From the NCBI GenBank assembly GCA_028065135.1, contig JAPTWR010000048.1, positions 1-6,186 of the forward strand: a DNA stretch of 6,186 nucleotides. The letters run 5' to 3'. The position numbers and the translations under genes are program-made. Shown here piece by piece: positions 1-5,602 of the stretch (its first letter is position 1; each line of letters begins with the position of its first letter). The notes beneath the pieces were generated by a model. It had not been told where the DNA came from. It ran no database searches and was given only the letters and a program-made list of their open reading frames with translations. This stretch comes from Acidithiobacillus sp. (GTDB taxonomy: Bacteria > Pseudomonadota > Gammaproteobacteria > Acidithiobacillales > Acidithiobacillaceae).

Positions 1-2
1 AC

Positions 3-158
<156 letters not shown>

Positions 159-177
159 GTACCATGGGAGCTGACTC

Positions 178-1164
178 ATGAACAAAATATTGATTACTGG
201 CGGTGCGGGTTTTGTTGGACGTCATTTCGTAAAGCACTTCCTGGAAAATGGAGATGAGGTGCATTGTGTGGATAGCATAGTACCTTTGACCGGAGGTATT
301 GATCCTGATTCAGGTTGGCCTCTATTTGAACCACGTGAATTCCATAACTTCCATTTTTATCGTGAGGACTGTCGTGAATACTTTAGGCGAGTCAAGGATA
401 TGGATTACGACTACGTATTTCATCTTGCAGCTATGGTTGGTGGAAGAGAGATGATTGAATACAATCCCCTGGCTGTGGCAGAGGATTTATCAATAGATGC
501 CGAATATTGGAAATGGGCAAAGGAGTGCATGCCGACAAAGACTATCTGCTTTAGTTCTAGTGCGGCGTACCCGATAAAACTTCAGAGTTTTGATCACCAT
601 GTTCTGCTTAAGGAGGATATGATAAAATTCGACAGTGATATTGGGATGCCAGATATGAGTTACGGATGGGCCAAGCTGACTCACGAATATCTTGCCAAAC
701 TTGCTTACGAAAGACATGGAATTAGATCTGTTACCTATCGACCTTTCTCTGGATACGGGGAGGATCAGGACTCTGCGTATCCCTTCCCCAGCATCTGTAA
801 GCGAGTCATTAAAAATGCTGGTCAGAGCGTAATTACTGTCTGGGGTACCGGTAATCAAATGCGAGATTTTATCCATATTGATGATTGTGTAAATGGCGTA
901 CTTATGACAATGGACAAAATAGATAATGGTAGCGCTGTCAATCTGTCAACAGGAATCCTTACTAGTTTCAAGGAATTCGTGCGGATAGCAGCCAATAAGA
1001 TTGGATTCGACCCAGAGGTTGTCGGCGCATCTGATAAACCAGAAGGTGTCTTCGCTCGTGGAGGTGATACGGATAAGCAGAAGTTGTTAGGATTCAATTA
1101 TTCGATCAGCTTTTCGGAAGGGGTAGTGCGTGCCATTAGCTACATTGAGGATAAAATACCGTGA
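178..1164 (+). CDS. NAD-dependent epimerase/dehydratase (extended SDR), nucleotide-sugar modifying
   Basis: The 328-residue protein has the usual length and layout of an extended short-chain dehydrogenase acting on nucleotide sugars in the cytoplasm. The Rossmann glycine motif GGAGFVG is at residues 8-14, the FHLAA strand at 81-85, the catalytic-region serines SSS at 126-128 and the YxxxK pair at Tyr162/Lys166 (YGWAK). The C-terminal substrate half includes RDFIHIDD (229-236), NLSTG (255-259) and a DKPEGVFARGGDT segment (286-298). The overall pattern recalls GDP-sugar enzymes such as GDP-mannose 3,5-epimerase or GDP-fucose synthase, but the exact substrate cannot be read from sequence. ATG 178 follows GGGAG (166-170) at seven bases, a good ribosome site. 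The stop overlaps the next gene's GTG (GTGA, 1161-1164), so the two are probably translationally coupled. Codon use is AT-richer than in the flanks. A fucose-type product would suit the fucosyltransferase-like domain next door (inference). Confidence 0.9.
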   Translation: MNKILITGGAGFVGRHFVKHFLENGDEVHCVDSIVPLTGGIDPDSGWPLFEPREFHNFHFYREDCREYFRRVKDMDYDYVFHLAAMVGGREMIEYNPLAVAEDLSIDAEYWKWAKECMPTKTICFSSSAAYPIKLQSFDHHVLLKEDMIKFDSDIGMPDMSYGWAKLTHEYLAKLAYERHGIRSVTYRPFSGYGEDQDSAYPFPSICKRVIKNAGQSVITVWGTGNQMRDFIHIDDCVNGVLMTMDKIDNGSAVNLSTGILTSFKEFVRIAANKIGFDPEVVGASDKPEGVFARGGDTDKQKLLGFNYSISFSEGVVRAISYIEDKIP

Positions 1165-3344
1165 AACGAACTGGTGTAAATATTGTCGGGAGAATGGATG
1201 ATAATACCGGGATAGCGCAGCTATCGAAGTCATTTATAGATTGTCTAAAAGGTGATTTTAATATAAATTTCATAAATACGCGACCAGAATTAAGTGGTCG
1301 CAGATTCTTGCAGGTCGGCGTGAATGAGTTTCACGTTTGCGATGATAACCTTAACAAGTCGGACGTGTCTATCTTTGTGGACGTGACGGCGGATAACTGT
1401 CACGACACCAATTGGCAGAAAACTCCAAAAACCAAAAGGAAGTACATTTATAGCGTTTTTGATTCCACCAGAATTCCTGTTCTATGGTCCGATATTATTA
1501 ATAACAATTTCGATGCTGTATTCGTCCCTGCACGTTTTTTGATCGATGTTTATCGCGAATCAAATGTTCAAAAGCCAATCTTCTATCTCCCACTCGCACT
1601 AGACCTTGACGCTTACATGTCAATTCAAACAAAGTACCGTAGCGACCGCCCATTCGTGTTTGCATTCGTTGGGGCACGCGAGAAACGTAAAAATGTAGAA
1701 GTTCTTCTCGAGTGCTTCAATGACGTTTTTGGTGATCGCAGCGACGTGATCCTCAGGTTGCACTGCGCCCTTGATTTTTATAACGATACCAATTACGGAA
1801 GTAAGGTGATGAGTCGGTACCGCAACGTGCTCTATACCCAAGGAATTTTGGATGAAGCGGATTATCTCGAATTGATTAATACTTCGGACTGCTTCGTATC
1901 GTTGTCTAAAGGTGAGGGCTACTCGATCGTTCCTAGGCAGTTTCTTGCCGCAGGGAAGCCTGTCATTCTTTCCAATTGTTTCGCTCATGTTGAGATCCTT
2001 GATGAACTTGATGCTCTTGGTGATAATCTGGGTTTTGCTGTGGATGCATCAATTCCTGTACTTGGTTATTACGATCACATTTGTGGGGGAGGAGTGTTCG
2101 GATTGCAGTATGACGTTTACAAGCCCTCAGTATGTGATGTTTTGCTAAAAGTTTTCGAGAGCAGGCACTCCCTTTGTGATAAGGAACAGGTTCTTTTGAG
2201 AAAAGAGTGGGCTGCCCGCTATACTCAAAAGAATTTAATGGATACTTACAAGTCAATTATAGTTCCGGCATTTTGTCGCATGAGTACCGGTAATGAACTT
2301 GAATTCGGTGGTATCACGACCGCTGACGCGAACTTGGCATCAAGGATTACTGGTAAGAATTTCAGTTTGAGTGGATGGCAGGACTTATCTGCCATGGGAA
2401 AGAAGATTGTCGTGATAGGAAACGACGGGGGTTTCTTTTCTGTTTTCAATCGCTTCGTCTCTTATCTGACATGGACATTGTCAGAGCATCCAGACTCGAT
2501 CGTGCTTCCAGATTGGCGTATTGATTCCATGCAGCGGCATTGGGATACCAAGAAGTTTATGAGTTTTTGCTATGGTAAACCTACCGACGGAAACATATGG
2601 CTCAAGATCTTCGAACCGTTGCCCTATTTCGGAGTATCCGAGGACGCCTATAACACGGACGAAGATCTCTACCGTGGTGCAATACTGAAAGACGACTACA
2701 ACGAAGAAAAAGAACCTTGGCTCACCTACATTCACGCTTACAAGCTGTATCGCTCACCTGGTTTTTCGCGGTGGCGACACTGGTATAATCTTTATTTTTC
2801 CACCTATGTCCGACTTCGAGACCACATTCAATCTAAGATCAATTCAATCTATGCTGACAATCTTAAAGGTTACCATGTTATTTCGGTGCACATCCGTCAT
2901 CCGAGTCATGGGCTCGAACAACCTGGCACTCGAATGCCGACCGTCGACCTGTACTGCGATCTAATCCGCGAGATCCAGGGTAGAGAGGGGTTCGACAAGT
3001 TTAATTCTCGGATATTTCTTGCAACAGATCAGGAGAGCGTAGTAATGCAACTTAAAGAGCAATTTGGAGGTATGGTCGTTTATTCCTCCGACGCTGTCAG
3101 GACAACAAAAGCCAACGACGAACACTTCAAAAACCTTTCACCAGATCGACAAATGCAGGAAGGTTTTCAGATCCAGCACCTCACCGCATCGAACCCGGAT
3201 CTCTGGACAACCAGTATGGCGGAGGACGTCATAATCGACGCCTATCTCCTCGCCAAAGGCGAGTATTTTGTCCATGTCACGAGTAATATTGCCACGGCTG
3301 TGGCTTATTTGAATCCGCGAATCAAGATGATTTACTGCGAATAA
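1161..3344 (+). CDS. Two-domain glycosyltransferase: GT4-like N-terminal half, fucosyltransferase-like C-terminal half
   Basis: This 727-residue protein appears to join two GT-B glycosyltransferases. Residues ~1-370 resemble GT4. They carry an N-terminal NTGIAQLSK loop (15-23), the GAREKRKN segment (171-178) that usually opens the donor-binding domain, and SLSKGEGYSIVPRQFLAAGK (247-266), the GEG..xxE/Q..AxGxPV region. The expected second glutamate of that EX7E-like region is Gln260 here. After a linker, residues ~413-727 resemble the fucosyltransferase superfamily (GT23/NodZ, GT11, O-fucosyltransferases): SVHIRHPSHG (575-584) matches the donor-binding H-x-R motif, FLATDQES (619-626) the ATDD-like motif, and AEDVIIDAYLLAKGEYFVHV with SNIATAVAYLNP (687-719) the terminal 'SN.s..a..LNP' block. 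There is no signal peptide or obvious membrane helix, so it is probably cytoplasmic. GTG 1161 is chosen because it overlaps the upstream stop (GTGA) and has GAGG at 1147-1150. Donor and acceptor are unknown; a fucose-like donor is inference. Confidence 0.85.
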   Translation: MKRTGVNIVGRMDDNTGIAQLSKSFIDCLKGDFNINFINTRPELSGRRFLQVGVNEFHVCDDNLNKSDVSIFVDVTADNCHDTNWQKTPKTKRKYIYSVFDSTRIPVLWSDIINNNFDAVFVPARFLIDVYRESNVQKPIFYLPLALDLDAYMSIQTKYRSDRPFVFAFVGAREKRKNVEVLLECFNDVFGDRSDVILRLHCALDFYNDTNYGSKVMSRYRNVLYTQGILDEADYLELINTSDCFVSLSKGEGYSIVPRQFLAAGKPVILSNCFAHVEILDELDALGDNLGFAVDASIPVLGYYDHICGGGVFGLQYDVYKPSVCDVLLKVFESRHSLCDKEQVLLRKEWAARYTQKNLMDTYKSIIVPAFCRMSTGNELEFGGITTADANLASRITGKNFSLSGWQDLSAMGKKIVVIGNDGGFFSVFNRFVSYLTWTLSEHPDSIVLPDWRIDSMQRHWDTKKFMSFCYGKPTDGNIWLKIFEPLPYFGVSEDAYNTDEDLYRGAILKDDYNEEKEPWLTYIHAYKLYRSPGFSRWRHWYNLYFSTYVRLRDHIQSKINSIYADNLKGYHVISVHIRHPSHGLEQPGTRMPTVDLYCDLIREIQGREGFDKFNSRIFLATDQESVVMQLKEQFGGMVVYSSDAVRTTKANDEHFKNLSPDRQMQEGFQIQHLTASNPDLWTTSMAEDVIIDAYLLAKGEYFVHVTSNIATAVAYLNPRIKMIYCE

Positions 3345-3347
3345 TAC

Positions 3348-3351
3348 GGAG
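3348..3351 (+). promoter_or_regulatory. Ribosome binding site for the DUF4214 gene at 3358
   Basis: GGAG lies six bases before ATG 3358 in the 13-base gap after the glycosyltransferase stop. It supports this start and shows that the third gene is read on the same transcript. Confidence 0.6.
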
Positions 3352-3357
3352 TCGACA

Positions 3358-3807
3358 ATGAATGAATCTGACGATATTGACTCCATCCAAGAAAAAATGA
3401 ACTACTTGTACAGAAAAAATGCCTTTCTGACCAAACGGCTGGAAGAAGTTCTTCTGTTTAATGGTTCGGAATCTGAAGCGCATAACGATAGTTCTATGTC
3501 TTATGTTGGGAGTGATGTTGTAAATATCGAACGTGAGGAAATCGAAGTTCGTATCGAAATGAAAAGCATAAGAGATGCTTTATTAGAGACAGATAGCGAG
3601 GAGTTTATTAAGAAAATATATCAGATTATTATCGGACGAGATGCGGATTCCTCTGGAGTCGAGCACTATATGTTTTGCCTCGCTAATAAGAAGAATTATA
3701 CACGAATTGATGTTTTGAGTGATTTGCTGTTCTCAGTAGAGATGTCACAGTTCTATCCAGAGTTGGCAAGGTATCGCTTCAAGAGGAAGTCTATCCTCGT
3801 CTTATAA
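3358..3807 (+). CDS. Small coiled-coil and DUF4214 domain protein
   Basis: The product has 149 residues. Residues ~8-35 (start IQEKMNYLYRKNAFLTKRLE) and ~56-78 are charged and look helical, with probable coiled-coil character. Residues ~79-135 match the DUF4214 pattern: EEFIKKIYQIIIGRDAD (81-97), then SGVEHYMFCLANKK, and a closing helix with DLLFSVEMSQFY (122-133). The family signature is 'Fv..lY...LgR.pd..G...w...l..g.....v...f..S.Ef'. DUF4214 is a small helical domain often found in or beside glycosyltransferases and secreted surface proteins. Its function is not established. No signal peptide is visible. The gene ends the AT-rich operon, 13 bases after the glycosyltransferase, and about 670 bases without genes follow. 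It may be an accessory or docking subunit for the upstream enzyme (inference). The same domain recurs at 5120. Confidence 0.8.
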   Translation: MNESDDIDSIQEKMNYLYRKNAFLTKRLEEVLLFNGSESEAHNDSSMSYVGSDVVNIEREEIEVRIEMKSIRDALLETDSEEFIKKIYQIIIGRDADSSGVEHYMFCLANKKNYTRIDVLSDLLFSVEMSQFYPELARYRFKRKSILVL

Positions 3808-3863
3808 GCTTGTTAATTTGTGCTGGATATTTAAAATTAGGAGGTCTCATAGGATCTTGGTTG

Positions 3864-3965
3864 ATGCGAAAAACTTATTCCATTCATGCCCAGTTTGTGT
3901 TTCTGCCTATGCTCTTTAACACACGAGATGTTCACGGAAAATCTTTGCTTGGAGGCAAAAAGTAG
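3864..3965 (+). CDS. Doubtful 33-residue open reading frame
   Basis: ATG 3864 opens a frame of 33 codons that ends at TAG 3963-3965. A perfect AGGAGG stands at 3839-3844, but it is 19 bases before the ATG, too far for normal use. At the right distance the codon is ATA (3849-3851), in the same frame. The product (MRKTYSIHAQFVFLPMLF..., ending GGKK) resembles nothing I recognise. It may be a decayed gene start or a chance frame. Confidence 0.15.
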   Translation: MRKTYSIHAQFVFLPMLFNTRDVHGKSLLGGKK

Positions 3966-4055
3966 CGTTGAAATTTAGTCACACGAGCGTGCTAAAGTAT
4001 TTTCATGGCAGCCTTTTTCTGCTGGGCACTATTTAAGGAGTTTTGAACCCCACCT

Positions 4056-4095
4056 GGTGTCAGAGAGGGTGTCTACCCTGACACCGGGACACCGG
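4056..4095 (+). repeat. Clustered GGTGTC/GACACC repeats forming a hairpin; possible IS21-type terminal repeats
   Basis: GGTGTC occurs at 4056-4061 and 4068-4073, and its reverse complement GACACC at 4080-4085 and 4088-4093. The first three copies are evenly spaced by 12 bases. GACACCGG is a direct tandem repeat (4080-4087, 4088-4095). The segment can fold as GGTGTC/GACACC closing an inner AGGGT (4066-4070)/ACCCT (4075-4079) stem with a GTCT loop and an AGAG bulge. No T run follows, so a simple terminator is unlikely. IS21-family ends are known for several short repeats and for TGT...ACA tips, and this would fit an end closing at ACA 4089-4091. That identity is inference. Confidence 0.5.
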
Positions 4096-4460
4096 GGGGC
4101 GAAGGTAATAAAATAACCGGTTTTAAGATGGACGCTAGGTAAAAATGCGAATTTTCTCTTTTTTACAGTGGAGTTTTTGAGAACGGTATGATGAGAAAGG
4201 TTTGTAATGGTGAGTGGCTGTGTTGCGATAACTTACCGATAAAAATCATTCTATTTCATTTAAACACTGCTTGTGCGTAGGTTGTTTCTGCTTCGGTTGC
4301 TTCAAAAATCGTCCACATCCGCACATTCAGTGATAGAACACCGCTCAGTTGCCGGTTACCCCGCAACCCGTATGGCGTCGCCAAGCCCTAACTATCGTGA
4401 TGAACTCGGATCGCGAAGAGACCAGGGCGGCGGTACTATGGTATCTTTGCCGGGTTGAAT

Positions 4461-4467
4461 GGAGGGG
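4461..4467 (+). promoter_or_regulatory. Ribosome binding site that fixes the ABC ATPase start at 4477
   Basis: GGAGGGG lies nine bases before ATG 4477. The in-frame ATG at 4459 overlaps this site and has no ribosome site of its own, so 4477 is the better start. The resulting protein also begins with the usual short lead into the first beta strand. Confidence 0.7.
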
Positions 4468-4476
4468 CAATACCCT

Positions 4477-5133
4477 ATGAACGACTTGCTTCTGGAAAAT
4501 ATCCATAAAACCTTCCCCATCCGCCATGACCGGGACAAACAGGTGGTGTTGGATGACATCTCCTTGCGGGTTCGTCCCGGAGAGCGCTGGGGCATTGTGG
4601 GCCCCAATGGCGCGGGCAAGTCCACCATCATTCAGATTGTCAGTGGATCTCTCACGCCCGATTCGGGCACCGTGCACCGGGGAATGAATGTTTCCTGGCC
4701 CATAGCCTTCGGCGGGGCATTCCACAGTAGTCTGACGGGGCGGGACAATGCCCGGCTCATCGCCAGGGTATACGGTGTGGACGTGGATGAGACCGTGGCG
4801 AGAGTGGAGGGCTTCGCGGAACTCGGGACCTATCTGGACGAGCCCGTCAAGACCTATTCCTCGGGCATGAATTCCCGCCTGAGCTTCGCCCTGAGTATGG
4901 CCATCGATTTCGATTGCTTTTTGGTGGACGAGGTCATCTCCGTGGGCGACATCCGCTTTAATCGCAAGTGTGAGGAGGAACTGCGAAGCCGGGAGAACAA
5001 GGCCATGGTGTTGGTCTCTCACCATCTGGATATTATCCGCAACAACTGCGATCACGCGGCCTTTTTGCAGCATGGCAAGCTGCACTTTTTCGATAGCGTG
5101 GATGAGGCCATATCCGCTTATGAGGGGATGTAA
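4477..5133 (+). CDS. Polysaccharide-export ABC transporter ATP-binding protein (KpsT/Wzt type)
   Basis: The 218-residue protein is a single nucleotide-binding domain of the class that drives export of capsule or O-antigen chains across the inner membrane. Walker A is GPNGAGKST (42-50). The segment FGGAFHSSLTGRDN (78-91) is typical of this subfamily, the ABC signature appears as YSSGM (127-131) as usual in KpsT-type proteins, Walker B is FLVDE (148-152), the D-loop region is SVGD (155-158) and the H-loop is SHH (181-183). All catalytic motifs look intact. The length matches KpsT-like proteins (about 220) and is far short of Wzt proteins that carry a C-terminal carbohydrate-binding domain. Such ATPases normally sit just after a permease gene (kpsM/wzm), but none is present upstream in the window. 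Its end overlaps the likely start of the next gene (ATG 5120) by 14 bases, which suggests translational coupling. Codon use is GC-rich. Confidence 0.92.
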   Translation: MNDLLLENIHKTFPIRHDRDKQVVLDDISLRVRPGERWGIVGPNGAGKSTIIQIVSGSLTPDSGTVHRGMNVSWPIAFGGAFHSSLTGRDNARLIARVYGVDVDETVARVEGFAELGTYLDEPVKTYSSGMNSRLSFALSMAIDFDCFLVDEVISVGDIRFNRKCEEELRSRENKAMVLVSHHLDIIRNNCDHAAFLQHGKLHFFDSVDEAISAYEGM

Positions 5134-5602
5134 GACAGGTTTTCCCGCCCTGTGGGACCATTGGTGGCCTGGGGCTGAGGCGAGAGAGGCGGATTTGCGC
5201 GCCTTGCCCGACGCCGAGTTCGTGGAAGCGATTTACCAGCGCTATCTGGGACGTGCCGCGGATGAGGAAGGCAAGGCCTACTATCTGCGCCTGCTGCGCG
5301 CGGGCCGGGGGCGTGTCCGCGTATTGAAGGATTTCAGGCGATCTGCCGAGGCCCGGCGCTATACCCAATACCGCCAGCGGCGCTTGGCTATCGCGGATTT
5401 TTTGCGCAAGGAACACCCCCCCCCTGCTGCCAACGGAGTTGTGCCGTCTGCCGCTTCCAAAACCTCGAATCGCACTGCTCGGCACCTGTCTTGCCGAGAA
5501 TTTGCTGCAGGTGGCCCTGGAGTTGGGCTGGTCCATGCGGCATTACCTCATGGATTCGGGCTTGCAGGAGGTGGATCGGCAGATAGTTGCCGACGCCTTT
5601 GA
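5120..5602 (+). CDS. DUF4214 domain protein, probably the N-terminal part of a frameshifted DUF4214-FkbH fusion
   Basis: The frame from ATG 5120 overlaps the ABC ATPase by 14 bases. No other in-frame ATG or GTG precedes the domain, and the ribosome site is weak (GAGG near 5104). Residues ~30-80 match DUF4214: DAEFVEAIYQRYLGRAADEE (31-50), then GKAYYLRLLRAGRGR and DFRRSAEARRY (71-81). The same landmarks occur in the 3358 gene (F-I/V-x-x-IYQ...GR-x-A-D...G-x-x-x-Y). A basic helical tail (YRQRRLAIADFLRKEH, 84-99) follows. From the C9 tract at 5416-5424 the frame turns into low-complexity Ala/Gly/Pro sequence, while another frame carries FkbH homology. The last ~60 codons, to the stop at 5600-5602, are therefore probably not natural protein. 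With one C fewer the domain would run straight into the FkbH-like sequence. Its role is unknown, presumably accessory to glycan assembly. Confidence 0.7.
   Translation: MRGCKTGFPALWDHWWPGAEAREADLRALPDAEFVEAIYQRYLGRAADEEGKAYYLRLLRAGRGRVRVLKDFRRSAEARRYTQYRQRRLAIADFLRKEHPPPAANGVVPSAASKTSNRTARHLSCREFAAGGPGVGLVHAALPHGFGLAGGGSADSCRRL
5416..5424 (+). repeat. Homopolymer run of nine Cs at a frame change
   Basis: Nine consecutive C residues lie after the DUF4214 domain and before the FkbH homology. Upstream coding is in the frame of ATG 5120, and downstream coding is one base out of step. Eight Cs would restore a single frame (... RKEHPPLLPTELCRLPLPK ...). Poly-C tracts are classic slipped-strand sites and also common sequencing-error sites. 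Confidence 0.85.

Larger units (their letters stand above)
3808..4476 (+). other. Long gene-free stretch with the change from AT-rich to GC-rich sequence
   Basis: I see no convincing gene here. The first ~530 bases are AT-rich like the upstream operon, and from about 4340 the sequence becomes GC-rich like the downstream genes, so the right edge of the acquired cassette probably lies near 4330-4345. Contents: an orphan Shine-Dalgarno at 3839-3844 and a 33-codon reading frame at 3864-3965; a weak promoter-like pair TTGAAA (3968-3973) and TAAAGT (3993-3998) with a 19-base spacer; the GGTGTC/GACACC repeat cluster at 4056-4095; and an open frame from 4337 whose stop (TGA 4478-4480) overlaps the ATG of the ABC ATPase. 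No strong intrinsic terminator (GC stem plus T run) follows the operon at 3807. Any promoter for the ATPase must lie here or inside the lost upstream gene. Confidence 0.6.

Noticed and set aside
490..876. Reverse-strand open frame inside the epimerase gene
   Set aside because: It is a shadow of a gene with intact Rossmann and YxxxK motifs, and it has no family resemblance.
3968..3998. TTGAAA / TAAAGT promoter-like pair
   Set aside because: The 19-base spacer and imperfect -10 make it no better than chance in AT-rich sequence, and it lies nearly 500 bases from the next gene.
4006..4024. Small GCAG ... CTGC hairpin around a T run
   Set aside because: The four-base stem encloses the Ts in its loop instead of preceding them, so it does not fit a terminator.
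4139..4166. GTAAAAA ... TTTTTAC inverted repeat as a terminator
   Set aside because: The stem is almost only A-T pairs with a 14-base loop. It is too weak for an intrinsic terminator and is expected in AT-rich DNA.
4273..4458. 61-codon + strand frame from GTG 4273
   Set aside because: It has no ribosome binding site, spans the AT/GC composition change, and its product (starting MRRLFLLRLLQ) shows no family features.
4459..4476. Earlier in-frame ATG for the ABC ATPase
   Set aside because: It overlaps the GGAGGGG ribosome site that serves ATG 4477, and it adds six residues not expected in the family.
4345..5085. 246-residue reverse-strand open frame opposite the ABC ATPase
   Set aside because: It is the antisense shadow of a gene with complete ABC motifs. 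Its product has no recognisable domain and its length follows from the high GC content.
5033..5536. 167-residue reverse-strand open frame
   Set aside because: It lies antisense to the ATPase end, the DUF4214 domain and the FkbH start, all of which have clear homology on the + strand.
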